A stretch of DNA of 64,000 nt from Pandoraea sp. PE-S2T-3 (GCF_002179965.1 NZ_NGUQ01000018.1:1-64000); one strand, 5' to 3'; counted from the first letter of the stretch, positions 26,418-35,441 are shown. Notes: generated from the letters alone by a model not told the origin. Numbers and translations are program-made.

Positions 26418-27194
26418 ATGAAATTATTTGTCGCAACAACGACGCTGCTGAGCGTGATATTGGGGATGCACGGCTCAGCGGACGCGGCGGGCGCAACGGA
26501 TTCACTTCCTGTTCCGCCGATGCTGTTGAAGAACGATTCGCCGAACGCCGAGCACTGGACGTTCAGTGTCAGCCCGTACATCTGGGCGGCCGGCATCCAT
26601 GGCAACGTCGGACAGTTCGGTATGGCGGCGACGCATATCAGTTCTGATTTCGGCACCATTCTCAAGAACGTGGACCTGTCGTTCATGGCGGGCGGCGAAG
26701 CGCGATACGGCCGCTACGGTTTGCTGGCTGATGTGATGTACGGGCGAGTTTCCACCGGCGGGAAATTCGATGTGACGTCGAAGACTTTCACGAGCTTCTT
26801 GGGAGGGAGCTACAACGTTCTCGACACGGGCAGGAGCCGTTTGGATTTGGTCGCCGGCGCGCGTGTCTGGTATGCGAGCACGGAAATCGATATCACCGGT
26901 GGATTGCTCAACGGTAAGCGCCGAAGCGACAGCGCAACGTGGGTGGACGCCGTTACGGGGGTGCGGGGGCACTACTTCTTGACCGACAACTGGTATTTGA
27001 CCGGCTGGGGCGTTGTCGGCACGGGTCAGGCAGATCTTGATTGGGATGTGACGGCGGCACTGGGCTATCAGTTCAAGGAGAGCTGGTCCGTCATGCTGGG
27101 ATACCGGGCGCTCGGCGTGAAGTACAACAAGAGCGGCTTCGTCTACAACGTTGTTCAGCAGGGCCCGATCGTGGGCCTGAGGTACCAGTTTTGA
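26418..27194 (+). CDS. Outer-membrane beta-barrel protein, unknown function
   Basis: Protein of 258 residues from the ATG at 26418; an upstream TTG in frame is less likely. Signal peptide (MKLFVATTTLLSVILGMHGSADA) and a barrel with alternating strands (WTFSVSPYIWAAGIHGNVG, then YGLLADVMYGRVS, then WSVMLGYRALGVKY) ending YQF, the C-terminal aromatic signature of outer-membrane barrels. The number of strands looks like 8 to 10. No family name is certain. It follows the acid phosphatase on the same strand and may share its transcript. Confidence 0.8.
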   Translation: MKLFVATTTLLSVILGMHGSADAAGATDSLPVPPMLLKNDSPNAEHWTFSVSPYIWAAGIHGNVGQFGMAATHISSDFGTILKNVDLSFMAGGEARYGRYGLLADVMYGRVSTGGKFDVTSKTFTSFLGGSYNVLDTGRSRLDLVAGARVWYASTEIDITGGLLNGKRRSDSATWVDAVTGVRGHYFLTDNWYLTGWGVVGTGQADLDWDVTAALGYQFKESWSVMLGYRALGVKYNKSGFVYNVVQQGPIVGLRYQF

Positions 27195-27258
27195 GCCAAC
27201 TACACTTCACGCATCAGCGCGATTGGTGGCCTCGTTCGGTGGCTGCGGGGCGTCGCGT

Positions 27259-28299
27259 CTAGTTACGCGTTTGCCGGACAGCGGTTTGCCCTCCGAAAGC
27301 CGCGAAATGTGTCGACAGATGACCAGCGCCGTCTGTGGGCAACGCCATGTATTGACCTTGCTCGCGTGCGTCGTCAGGCGTCACGCCGAAGCTCGCGATG
27401 AATGCCTTCCGGAATTTCCCTCCGTCTGAAAAACCAAAGTCCGTGGCAATGCCTGCGGTCGGCCTTGCCGCACGGCTTGGATCCAGCAGCGCCCGATAGG
27501 CCGCGCTAAGGCGCTTGTTCCGGATGACGCCGACAATGCCGCCGTCGTCGGCGAACGCACGATACAGATGCGCTCGCGAAATGCGAAACCGCTGAATCAG
27601 AAGCTCCGGCCCGAGATCCGGATGCGTGAGATGGCTTTCGATGAAGGCGAGCAAGCGCTCGCGTAACGCGCGCCCGAGCACCGATTTGGGTTCGGCATGT
27701 GCGGGCGGCGCGCTGGCGAGGCCAGCCGCGAGCAACGTCATGAGCGCGTCCTGCACCGCGATGTCTTCGCTGGCCGACAGGCTCGCAGAAATCGCATGCA
27801 GGCCCTGTATGTAGTCGACCAGCAAGCGAGTGAGCGGCTGTCCGGCCTTGAGTACGAACCCGTGCAGGTCTCGCGCGCCTAACAATTTTTCGATACTCGC
27901 GCGTGGCACCGTTGTGGCCATCCGTACCCCGGCGTCGACTTCACAGGTATAGGTGCGTGCGAGATCGATGACGCAAATGCCCCCCGGAGCGGCAACCACA
28001 TCTTTCCCCGCGAAATCGCCGTGAATCGAGCCAGCCGCCAGCACGTGGATGAGATAGTCGTCGAGGCCGCCTTGCGCAATCGTCCGCTTGTCGCGCACGT
28101 AGCGTTGGGCGTTGAATTTTGTCGAGCCGAGCGTCATGCCGCCGACGGTGCGGATCAGCATGGTGCCTTCCAACGGAGGTGCGTTCGCGGTAGTAGAGCG
28201 CAAGGTCTCCACGAACGGGCGCGTGACTTCTCGCCAGTAGTCGTCTCGTAAGGACGGCTCGATCAAGTCAGTCGAAATGCGAATGTCCACGCTTGCCAT
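27259..28299 (-). CDS. AraC-family transcriptional regulator
   Basis: Protein of 346 residues. The N-terminal part (about 1-200) matches the AraC_binding_2 type of ligand or cupin-like domain (LRDDYWREVTRPFVETL, then GGLDDYLIHVLAAGSIHGDF). The C-terminal part holds two helix-turn-helix motifs at about 225-330 (LLIQRFRISRAHLYRAFAD, then IATDFGFSDGGKFRKAF), the usual DNA-binding module. GGGGAG stands before the ATG. It converges on the barrel protein gene. Related regulators control aromatic or carboxylate catabolism, so the cluster to the right or the TIG gene just upstream could be targets; not shown by sequence. Confidence 0.92.
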   Translation of the reverse strand: MASVDIRISTDLIEPSLRDDYWREVTRPFVETLRSTTANAPPLEGTMLIRTVGGMTLGSTKFNAQRYVRDKRTIAQGGLDDYLIHVLAAGSIHGDFAGKDVVAAPGGICVIDLARTYTCEVDAGVRMATTVPRASIEKLLGARDLHGFVLKAGQPLTRLLVDYIQGLHAISASLSASEDIAVQDALMTLLAAGLASAPPAHAEPKSVLGRALRERLLAFIESHLTHPDLGPELLIQRFRISRAHLYRAFADDGGIVGVIRNKRLSAAYRALLDPSRAARPTAGIATDFGFSDGGKFRKAFIASFGVTPDDAREQGQYMALPTDGAGHLSTHFAAFGGQTAVRQTRN

Positions 28300-28382
28300 G
28301 ATGACTCCCCTTCCCCGTTGGAGGTCATTGCTTGCATCTCAACTGCCCCCGAAATCGCTGGGTGTGCCAATTGAAAAACAAG

Positions 28383-28413
28383 AACCCCATAAGACACTTG
28401 ATTTTATGGGGTT
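28383..28413. terminator. Intrinsic terminator downstream of the TIG-domain gene
   Basis: AACCCCATAA at 28383-28392 pairs perfectly with TTATGGGGTT at 28404-28413 around 11 bases. On the minus strand it is followed by TTCTTGTTTTTC, on the plus strand by TTTTCTTAGTTTTTT, so it can work both ways. It ends the TIG-domain transcript and insulates the AraC gene. Confidence 0.85.
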
Positions 28414-28522
28414 TTCTTAGTTTTTTGGCAAAACAATGAGGATTTAAACCCTCAATTGGCGCTTGATGGATATTTGTGGCTGCGCAGGGACACTGCTGGC
28501 GAAGGGTATGCGTAATTGGTCG

Positions 28523-28858
28523 CTATAGCGTGGCTCGTTGACCGGACGATATCTGAATGAAATTGACCGGTCCGAACACCGCCGCCAGAGGATTGGTGCT
28601 CGTCGCCACAGTAGCGACTGCACCACCGATGACGACATTGACTTCAAACATACCGGCAGTGATCGGAAGCGAGGGAATAGAGGTGTCGATCTGCTTATCG
28701 CTGACGATAGTGAAGCTGCGCGCAAAGACCTTTGACGACGAGGACGACACCAGAAAATAGACCGCCGTCGCTGCGTTGAATCCATCCCCGGCAATGGTGA
28801 GCTTAACGCCGTCGCTACTCGTTACCTGAGTGGGGCTGACACTTTGAATACTTGCCAT
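28523..28858 (-). CDS. Small single-domain IPT/TIG protein
   Basis: Protein of 111 residues made almost entirely of one IPT/TIG immunoglobulin-like domain: IQSVSPTQVTSSDGVKLTI, then GDGFNAATAVYF, then MFEVNVVIGG. The pattern SP..v.s..g..ltI.G.gF is typical. AGGAG precedes the ATG, so it is really translated. There is no signal peptide, which is odd because TIG domains usually sit in exported or surface proteins. It stands alone, with its own terminator, between the AraC gene and the catabolic operon. The function is unknown. Confidence 0.8.
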   Translation of the reverse strand: MASIQSVSPTQVTSSDGVKLTIAGDGFNAATAVYFLVSSSSSKVFARSFTIVSDKQIDTSIPSLPITAGMFEVNVVIGGAVATVATSTNPLAAVFGPVNFIQISSGQRATL

Positions 28859-29001
28859 GATTGACTCCTAGGGAAACGCGCCCACAACAGGGGGTAATTG
28901 AACCTTAGGCAATTCGCGGCGTTTGGACACCTGTTAAGGGTGACAGGTCGAGGCGATTCAAGGATCCTTGGCCAACCAAGAATCCCTGCCATTAAGGCAA
29001 A

Positions 29002-29850
29002 TCAGCACGCGACGAAGGCGTCGTCCATCAGAAAGCGCAGCGTGATCACCGCGAACTCCTGCGGCGCTTCGATCATCACCCAGTGGCCGACGTGAGGCAC
29101 GATGAATCCCCAAGAGTTATCCAATAATTCGAGATAACCATAGGTTCTTGCCAGCACCGCCACTTTGTCTTCCTTTCCGCCAACGACAAGCGTCGGCGTC
29201 TTAACCGCTGCAATCTGCTCGCGCTCGTAAGTCAGTTTGGACCGGGTGATTTGCTGAATTGCCTGCCGTGCATCCTCGTTCTGCATGATCTCGTGGCGAT
29301 ATTGCACGAGCACGGGATCAACAACGTGACGAGAGCCCACCATGGCGCGCATGATCCGCTGCATGGCTTCCAGCGTGTAGTCGTAGCCTTGCAGGTTCTT
29401 GATATACGACGGATCGGGATTGGCGATATTCAGTCCTGCGCTCCCCATCAGTACAAGCCTTTCGACGCGCTCCGGATGTTCCATCGCCAAACCGAGCCCC
29501 GTCGCCCCGCCCATCGAATTACCGATGACCCGGACACGATCAAGGCCAAGCGCGTCGATGAATCCGAGCAGATGGCGATTACGGTTCTGTTGCGTGTATT
29601 CATACACTTCGGGTGACGGTTTTGCCGTGCGGCCGAAGCCCGGCATGTCGTACGCGATCACACGAAAGTGCTTGGCGTAAGTGTCCAGACAGCCGCGCCA
29701 GTTGCCCCAGCTGTCGGCACCGGCGCCGCCGCCATGAATCAGGATCAGCGGGTCGCCTTGTCCGACATCGAGGTAATGCGTTTCGATGCCATTCACTTCG
29801 ACCGTATGACTTGCCGCCTGAACGTCCGCAGGCAGAGAGGGATAGCTCAT
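29002..29850 (-). CDS. Meta-cleavage product hydrolase (alpha/beta hydrolase)
   Basis: Carbon-carbon bond hydrolase of 282 residues, in the BphD/CarC/XylF branch. Motifs: oxyanion region HGGGAGADSWGNW, nucleophile GNSMGG (Ser about 112), acid in GGKEDKV and catalytic His in PHVGHWVMIE. It would cleave a 2-hydroxy-6-oxo-dienoate ring-fission product to a carboxylic acid and 2-hydroxypenta-2,4-dienoate, the substrate of the hydratase at 41866-42651. Last gene of a four-gene operon with two extradiol dioxygenases and an aspartate-dehydrogenase-like enzyme. Confidence 0.9.
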   Translation of the reverse strand: MSYPSLPADVQAASHTVEVNGIETHYLDVGQGDPLILIHGGGAGADSWGNWRGCLDTYAKHFRVIAYDMPGFGRTAKPSPEVYEYTQQNRNRHLLGFIDALGLDRVRVIGNSMGGATGLGLAMEHPERVERLVLMGSAGLNIANPDPSYIKNLQGYDYTLEAMQRIMRAMVGSRHVVDPVLVQYRHEIMQNEDARQAIQQITRSKLTYEREQIAAVKTPTLVVGGKEDKVAVLARTYGYLELLDNSWGFIVPHVGHWVMIEAPQEFAVITLRFLMDDAFVAC

Positions 29851-29904
29851 GATCCAACCTTCTTTAAATTGTTAGGGAAACATCGCGTCGTTGGTGGATG
29901 AGCA

Positions 29905-31005
29905 TCACGCCGCATCCAGATGCATGAGCACGCCGCCCATGCCGGTCCACCACGCCGTCATTTCCTCGTAATAGACGCGCTCGCCCACGCTATCTCCGGT
30001 GGTGCCGGCCATGAATGCCCACGTGGCCATCTCGAGCCCACCGTTGCCGCCATCCTTCATGATTGCGTCGAAGGACAGTTCCGCTAGTTCGGCACCACGA
30101 CCGGAAACCACCCGCTCGATCAACGCGCGGTCCCACTCCGCATTCACACGTCCTGAATCGGGTAAGCAGATCCAGTGCGAGAGCCCGCCCGTCGCTAGAA
30201 TTGCGACACGCTCGTTCGCGGGACGCGCGGTCTCAACAAATTCCCGCACCGCTTTCCCTAAAGCGAAACTGCGCGCACACGTCGGCGCCGGGGTCATCAC
30301 GGTATTGATGTAGATCGGCACCACCGGCACGTTCAAGCCGCGATTGATGATCGCGTTCGGCATCGCCAATCCGTGATCCGGCTTCACGTTCTCGACCGCA
30401 GCGAGATCGAAGTGCTTTCTGGCGGCAAACGCGACGAGTTCAGTGGCGAATTCCCGATGCCCCGGGAATGACTGCCGAGGCACACCCAAATCGCCATAGG
30501 GGCACCAATCGTCAGAGATGCCGACCGCGAGCGGAATCTGGAAATCCAACGAGAAATTGACCAGATGGTCGCTGGTGGCAATCAGGATCACATCGGGTCT
30601 GGACGCCTGAATCGCCTGTCCAATCCGGTCGATGCCGTCGAAGATGCGCTGCGCTTGCGCCTCCACTCCGTCCGCCACGCCAAACGTGTGAGAGGTGGCC
30701 GCCGCACTAACAATCTTTCCCATCGCCAAGACCTTGTTTTTGAAGAAACGGCGCAATCGACGCCGGGCCAGCTTCAACAGCCCACGGGCGCCCAGATATT
30801 TGAACTGCAAGTTCGGATGCACATCGAGATCACGTAGCGCTTTCGCTGGATCGGCCTGCAATTGCTTGCGTTGATCTGCGGGAATCCCGAACGCCTCGTG
30901 CACCTCGTCGGGCGCTTCTCGCAGCCGGGCGACCAGCTCGGGACGGTGCACGAGCGCGCTAATCAACCGGTGCAGTTCCACGGGGGGGCGACGTCGTACG
31001 CTCAT
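29905..31005 (-). CDS. LigA-LigB fused extradiol dioxygenase
   Basis: Class III ring-cleavage dioxygenase of 366 residues. Residues about 8-80 resemble the LigA small subunit (LHRLISALVHRPELVARLRE, then DLDVHPNLQFKYLGARG); from about 95 a LigB domain begins (MGKIVSAAATSHTFGV) with the metal-binding His near 106, SDHLVNF and the catalytic ATGGLSHW region. Joining small subunit first, large subunit second, is the reverse of gallate dioxygenase. The ATG at 31005 has AAGG eight bases upstream and is preferred over the GTG at 31011. The preceding gene stops 9 bases before this ATG. It probably opens a catechol-type ring made by the Rieske oxygenases; the exact diol is unknown. Confidence 0.88.
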   Translation of the reverse strand: MSVRRRPPVELHRLISALVHRPELVARLREAPDEVHEAFGIPADQRKQLQADPAKALRDLDVHPNLQFKYLGARGLLKLARRRLRRFFKNKVLAMGKIVSAAATSHTFGVADGVEAQAQRIFDGIDRIGQAIQASRPDVILIATSDHLVNFSLDFQIPLAVGISDDWCPYGDLGVPRQSFPGHREFATELVAFAARKHFDLAAVENVKPDHGLAMPNAIINRGLNVPVVPIYINTVMTPAPTCARSFALGKAVREFVETARPANERVAILATGGLSHWICLPDSGRVNAEWDRALIERVVSGRGAELAELSFDAIMKDGGNGGLEMATWAFMAGTTGDSVGERVYYEEMTAWWTGMGGVLMHLDAA

Positions 31006-31014
31006 GGCCACGCC

Positions 31015-31839
31015 TTACGTTCCCACGCGCATCGGCGACGTCATCTTGCGCAGGAGCGCCAGCACGCTTTGCGCCGTAATGCGCCCGGTGCGGGGGTTCT
31101 CGGTCGGAATGTTTTCGATCGACATGGACAGCAGCGCGGCATCCGACTCCACCGTGATGGTGTGCATGTTTCGCGAAATGTCCGGATCGGCCCAGATTTC
31201 GAGCTTCGTCTGGTCGGGCCCGATCCCCGCCAGCGACAGCGCAACCACGACATTCAAATTCGCCGGGAAGCCCTTAGCGGCTTCGCGCGCCGTGCCGGCA
31301 AATATCCGGGTCTTCTCGGTGATTCCGTCGATGACGATGCCCTGCTCCGCAAGGTAGGGAGCGCCCAGCAGTCCCTTGACGGGCTTGCGCGTCACCATGC
31401 TCACCGACATGATTCGGCCTTCTGCCGCTGCGGTCACCGCGTCCAGTCCCAGCAGCGCCCCGGTCGGAATCACGATCTGCCCGCCGTGCTCACGAGCGAT
31501 TTCGATGAGTTCATCGTTATTGAGCAGTGCGCCGCAACTGAGTACGACGACCTGCTTTCCCAGCTTGAGCGCGGGCGCGGCGATCTCCGGCAGCAGATGC
31601 GCCGGTGCGCACTCGATCACGACGTCGCACAGTTGCGCCATCTCGCCAAAGCTGGCGACAACGGGACGGCTCCTCAGCGTGCTGACCCACTCAGCGGCCG
31701 CTTTGACATCGCGCGCCGCAACGGCGACCAACTCGATCCCCGGAATCCCTTCATCGAGCGCTTTCGCGATCGATTTGCCAACCGTCCCCAGTACCGCCAC
31801 GCCCACTCGTTTCGTTTGACCGCTCGTATGCGCTTGCAT
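31015..31839 (-). CDS. L-aspartate dehydrogenase-like NAD(P)-dependent enzyme
   Basis: Protein of 274 residues. A Rossmann fold at the N-terminus (RVGVAVLGTVGKSIAKAL), DVVIECAPAHLLPE and a central VVVLSCGALL, then IVIPTGALLGLDAVTAAAEG and GFPANLNVVVALSLAGIGPD, match the aspartate dehydrogenase (NadX, DUF108) family in order and length. Known members interconvert oxaloacetate plus ammonia and aspartate. It is enclosed between two ring-cleavage dioxygenase genes with gaps of 9 and about 96 bases, so it likely acts in the aromatic pathway, perhaps on an amino or keto ring-fission intermediate, rather than in NAD synthesis. Confidence 0.8.
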   Translation of the reverse strand: MQAHTSGQTKRVGVAVLGTVGKSIAKALDEGIPGIELVAVAARDVKAAAEWVSTLRSRPVVASFGEMAQLCDVVIECAPAHLLPEIAAPALKLGKQVVVLSCGALLNNDELIEIAREHGGQIVIPTGALLGLDAVTAAAEGRIMSVSMVTRKPVKGLLGAPYLAEQGIVIDGITEKTRIFAGTAREAAKGFPANLNVVVALSLAGIGPDQTKLEIWADPDISRNMHTITVESDAALLSMSIENIPTENPRTGRITAQSVLALLRKMTSPMRVGT

Positions 31840-31935
31840 ATCTACTTTTCCTAATCCTCGAATTCACCGGCGTTATCACGGGCAGCGGCCATGGCTTCTT
31901 TTCATTGCCCCGCCGCCCGAACCAGAAGCTTTGCT

Positions 31936-32922
31936 TTACGACCAGGTCGCAAATGCCATTGCGCATCCGGTGCCGGCGGGGCTCCGATAGCACGGGATGT
32001 AGTCGACCAGATCCATCTTCATGCCGTCGACCGCGCCGGCCAGCGCCGACCAGCAACGGAACTCGGAATTCCCCGATTGCAGCTTTTCCAGCGGCAGTTG
32101 CGCATGCACGTCAGGGCCGCCGGCGGCGAGCCGCTCGAGGAACTGCCGGTCGAACGCTTCGTCGACCACAAAGTGGCTGAGCCCGCCCGTCGACATGACC
32201 ACGACGCGAAGGTCTTCGCTCCACGACTCGATCTGGCGGCGGATCGACTGTCCGATGCGATAGGCCCGCAGCGGCGATACGTTGTTGGGCGGGTAGTAGG
32301 TGTTGATGCTGACCGGAATCGACGGGTAGATCTTGTCGGTCATCAGCTTGTAATAGACGTAGCCAAAGGAATGGCTCATCGCCTGCTGATCTTTGAAGTA
32401 CTTGGACTGCGCGACATCGAAGCCGTCATCCATCATTCCGCGAATCAGGCGCTCGGCGTATTGGGAGGCGACGGGATAGTCCTTGGGTTCCTGCGGATAC
32501 CAGAGCTGCTGATCGAGATCGGGGTCGTACTTCCACTTCATGATCCCCGCCGGGCGATAGGGAATGGTCTCGCCCCAATACACCGAAAGCGCCGGCATGT
32601 TGTCGTCGTGAAACACTTCCTTATGGTCGTCGCCAATGATGACCACGATGTCCGGGTTCACCTCGTTGAGTGTCTCGGCAAGACGCGCCACAGCCGCCTG
32701 ATTCTGCTGGTGACGCTGCTCGAGTTTGGCGGGCGTGATCTCGTCGAGGATTGCCGGGTCGGCCTTTTCAAGCAACTCGCCATAGCTCACCCGGGCGCCG
32801 GAGTGATCGTGCAGCACAAAGAAGTTCTGATCGTCAGTCGCGGCGCGGGCCAACCAAGCGGATGGCTTCATCAAAAGGGTCGGACTATGGGAGGAACCGA
32901 TGCCCATCACAATTTTTGCCAT
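31936..32922 (-). CDS. LigB-type class III extradiol dioxygenase
   Basis: Ring-cleavage dioxygenase of 328 residues without a LigA part. IVMGIGSSHSPTLLMKPS carries the first metal His, IVVIIGDDHKE the second region, and VMSTGGLSHFVVDEAFD the catalytic His region. The middle part (YPQEPKDYPVASQYAERLI) is longer than in LigB of Sphingobium. It is the first gene of the operon that also contains the LigA-LigB fusion, so the pathway may have two ring-opening steps or the two proteins may form one enzyme. The operator-like palindrome at 32954-32965 lies 32 bases upstream of its ATG. Confidence 0.9.
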   Translation of the reverse strand: MAKIVMGIGSSHSPTLLMKPSAWLARAATDDQNFFVLHDHSGARVSYGELLEKADPAILDEITPAKLEQRHQQNQAAVARLAETLNEVNPDIVVIIGDDHKEVFHDDNMPALSVYWGETIPYRPAGIMKWKYDPDLDQQLWYPQEPKDYPVASQYAERLIRGMMDDGFDVAQSKYFKDQQAMSHSFGYVYYKLMTDKIYPSIPVSINTYYPPNNVSPLRAYRIGQSIRRQIESWSEDLRVVVMSTGGLSHFVVDEAFDRQFLERLAAGGPDVHAQLPLEKLQSGNSEFRCWSALAGAVDGMKMDLVDYIPCYRSPAGTGCAMAFATWS

Positions 32923-32953
32923 AGCGTTTTCTCTAGTATCGAATCCATTGAGT

Positions 32954-32965
32954 ACTGTATACAGT
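32954..32965. promoter_or_regulatory. Operator-like palindrome 1 (ACTGTATACAGT)
   Basis: Perfect 12-bp palindrome ACTGTATACAGT, 32 bases before the ATG of the LigB-type gene. The same motif with one or two changes precedes the CarAa-like gene (39288-39299) and the hydratase gene (42729-42740). Sites of this form bind FCD-type GntR repressors such as VanR in general knowledge, and two FCD GntR genes lie in this cluster. Confidence 0.7.
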
Positions 32966-33192
32966 GGAATCCGTAAGTGCCTGATAAATAAAGACTCAAT
33001 GTCACGGAAATCGCAAAATATTGAAATTTACGACCTTCGAGCCCTGTCAGTTACGAGTCTGGATGGTAGGAGTTCACCGCTGCCGTCAACAAACGATTTT
33101 TTCTGCGTCGGACGTGTGCATTTTGGAATGCGTCATTGATAAACGCCCGCGCTGGAGCCACCCCCACAAGTCCATCGAACTTGGTACGCCAT

Positions 33193-34200
33193 ATGAGCTA
33201 TCGCCTTCCCCCCCTGTTGGCCCTGCGCGCCTTTGAAGCGTCGACACGGCACCTGTCCTTCACCAAAGCCGGAGAAGAGCTGCATCTGACGCAGGGGGCT
33301 ATCTCCCGGCAGATTCGGCTTCTCGAGAGTTTTCTCGGGCAAAAGCTGTTTGTCCGGCTGACGCGAAAGATCGAGATGACACCCGCCGGGGTGGAGTACT
33401 TCCGATCGATTCGACAGGCGCTCGACATCATCTCCATGGCGACCCATCGTGCCGTGCGAGACCCCCATCGCGTCGTCACGCTCGATGTGCTGCCGACGCT
33501 CGCCACGTGTTGGCTGATGCCAAGGCTCGCGCAATTCACCGAAGCGCACAGGGATATCGAAGTCCGGCTGATCTCGTCGATCGACCCGGTGAATCTGCAC
33601 AGCGAGAAGGTGGATGTGGCCATCCGCGTTGGCAAGGTTCCGGGGCAGCGCTACGACCGGCGCGCGCCTCGCATCGATCTGGATATGACGGAAAACTGGA
33701 AGGACGTCTATGTCGAGCCGCTGTTCCCGGACATTCTGGTGCCCGTGGTATCCGCCCATCTCATGGACGCGGTCGGCCCCATCAACGAACCTGCCGACCT
33801 GCTTCAGTACCGTCTGATCAATACGGCGAGCCGCCGGCACGCGTGGCCGGACTGGTTGGCCCTGCATGGACTGCGTGTCCCCGATGACGCCAACCCGCTC
33901 GATTTCGGGCACTTCATCATCACGCTACAGGCGGTGAAGGACGGCAAGGGCGTGGCACTGGTGCCGAAGGCCGTGCTCGAGAACTACGAGGGACGCGACG
34001 AGCTGGTGGTGCCGCCGCTGGGCGAGGTGTCCAGCGCGGGGGCGTATCACTTGTTGATGCGCGAAGGCGCGCAAGAAGATGGCGCCGTGCGAGTGCTGCG
34101 CGACTGGCTTGCACAGGAAGCCAGTCGCTTGCGTTGCCAGATGAACGAGATGGGTGAGGTGGATCAGGACACGGTCGTGGCAGCCGAGGTGCCCGCCTGA
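33193..34200 (+). CDS. LysR-family regulator (GcvA-like)
   Basis: DNA-binding regulator of 335 residues from the ATG at 33193; an upstream TTG at 33136 adds an implausible leader. The winged helix is at about 8-66 (ALRAFEASTRHLSFTKAGEE, then LTQGAISRQIRLLESFLG). The effector domain (about 95-300) carries DILVPVVSAHLMD and LQAVKDGKGVALVPK, as in the GcvA/AmpR-like group. It is divergent from the LigB operon, so the 270-base region between them is its likely control site. Its 3' end overlaps by 37 bases the 3' end of the convergent Rieske oxygenase gene. Confidence 0.93.
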   Translation: MSYRLPPLLALRAFEASTRHLSFTKAGEELHLTQGAISRQIRLLESFLGQKLFVRLTRKIEMTPAGVEYFRSIRQALDIISMATHRAVRDPHRVVTLDVLPTLATCWLMPRLAQFTEAHRDIEVRLISSIDPVNLHSEKVDVAIRVGKVPGQRYDRRAPRIDLDMTENWKDVYVEPLFPDILVPVVSAHLMDAVGPINEPADLLQYRLINTASRRHAWPDWLALHGLRVPDDANPLDFGHFIITLQAVKDGKGVALVPKAVLENYEGRDELVVPPLGEVSSAGAYHLLMREGAQEDGAVRVLRDWLAQEASRLRCQMNEMGEVDQDTVVAAEVPA

Positions 34201-35441
34201 AAATCGATACCGTGTTCGAGAATGGCGGCCGTGGATCGAACGCGGTACCACTCGGGGTGGTGTGCTACGTCGAGCACGCCGCCTGCTTCCCACTGCGTCG
34301 CCAACTTCAGCAATGCCTTGCGGAATCCGACGATAGCCGCGTCGCCTGAGCCCAGATTCTCGCGCGAGCGATCAACGATCGCGCCCATGCTCTCCTGCAC
34401 GGCGGTGTCCTGCATACCGATGCCCTCGATGCCCGTCGAACTGTGCAGACGTTGACGCAGGCGATCGATGCCGTAATCGGTTTCCGCCGTCACCAAGGGG
34501 CGATACGTGCCGTCGTTCATCACATCCGAGTGCACGGCACCGTGGTCCAGTTCCTCCTGACTCAGCGGGCGGTCGCTATTCCACGTCATGGTGAACACCC
34601 AGCAATTCTCGTCGTCGATGGGCGTCCACGCGTGCCCCATATATGCGCGCCCTTCCTTGATCGGCGCGATCATCGTGTAGAACGGCGCGAGGAATTGCGT
34701 TACACGCCAGTAGTACGACGTATCGCTCGCGTTGCGCCGCGCGCCGATGGCCATGCCGTAGTCGGTCGGGCGGACAAAGAACTTCGGCGCGGTGTCCGAT
34801 GCCAGATAAGGAATCGCCAAGTTGGGCGATACCTGCCGCTGGCGAAATGGCCGTTCGGGATGCTCCGCATCGAGGTGGCTGTGGAGAATGCCGACGTGGC
34901 TGGAGTCGATGCCCCCTTCCACGCCCTGTGCATAATTCGTGCGCTGCAAGCGCTTGGTGATGAAGCGGAAATCGGGCGGCACCAGTCCCCATTCAAGCTC
35001 GGGAGGCCGTTCGGGCATGTGTGCGGGGTCACCCATATACGCCCAGATGACACCGCCCCACTCGATGACCGGATAGCTCTTGATCCGCGTATCGGACTTC
35101 ATGCGCGTGTTCTCCGGTTCTGCCGGCATGTCGACGATCGTACCGGACACATCGAACTTCCAGCCGTGATACACGCAGCGCAGACCACACTCCTCGTTGC
35201 GCCCGAAGAAGAGGTCCACGCGACGATGCGGGCAATAGCGATCGAGCAGGCCGATCTTGCCGTTGGTATCGCGAAACGCGACGAGGTCTTCCCCCAGCAG
35301 ACGAACACGAATGGGTGGACAGTCCGGCCCGGGCAGTTCTTCCGGCATCAGGAACGGCATCCACATGCTGCGGAATGCCTTGCCCATCGGCGTGTCGGGG
35401 CCTACTCGACACAGTCGCTCGTTGTCTTCCTTACTGAACAT
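34164..35441 (-). CDS. Rieske oxygenase, phthalate 4,5-dioxygenase-like
   Basis: Terminal oxygenase component of 425 residues. Start at 35441 is supported by GAGGGA eight bases upstream; the longer frame lacks this. The Rieske centre is CPHRRVDLFFGRNEECGLRC followed by VYHGW (C-x-H and C-x2-H), and the mononuclear iron site is EGGIDSSHVGILH. The start MFSKEDNERLCRVGPDTPMG and VRLLGEDLVAFRDTNGKIGL are characteristic of the phthalate-dioxygenase-like group. It shares its operon with the ferredoxin and reductase at 35508-38065 and with the CarAa-like oxygenase, so both oxygenases may use the same electron chain. Substrate unknown; hydroxylation or O-demethylation are both known in the family. 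Confidence 0.92.
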   Translation of the reverse strand: MFSKEDNERLCRVGPDTPMGKAFRSMWMPFLMPEELPGPDCPPIRVRLLGEDLVAFRDTNGKIGLLDRYCPHRRVDLFFGRNEECGLRCVYHGWKFDVSGTIVDMPAEPENTRMKSDTRIKSYPVIEWGGVIWAYMGDPAHMPERPPELEWGLVPPDFRFITKRLQRTNYAQGVEGGIDSSHVGILHSHLDAEHPERPFRQRQVSPNLAIPYLASDTAPKFFVRPTDYGMAIGARRNASDTSYYWRVTQFLAPFYTMIAPIKEGRAYMGHAWTPIDDENCWVFTMTWNSDRPLSQEELDHGAVHSDVMNDGTYRPLVTAETDYGIDRLRQRLHSSTGIEGIGMQDTAVQESMGAIVDRSRENLGSGDAAIVGFRKALLKLATQWEAGGVLDVAHHPEWYRVRSTAAILEHGIDFQAGTSAATTVS

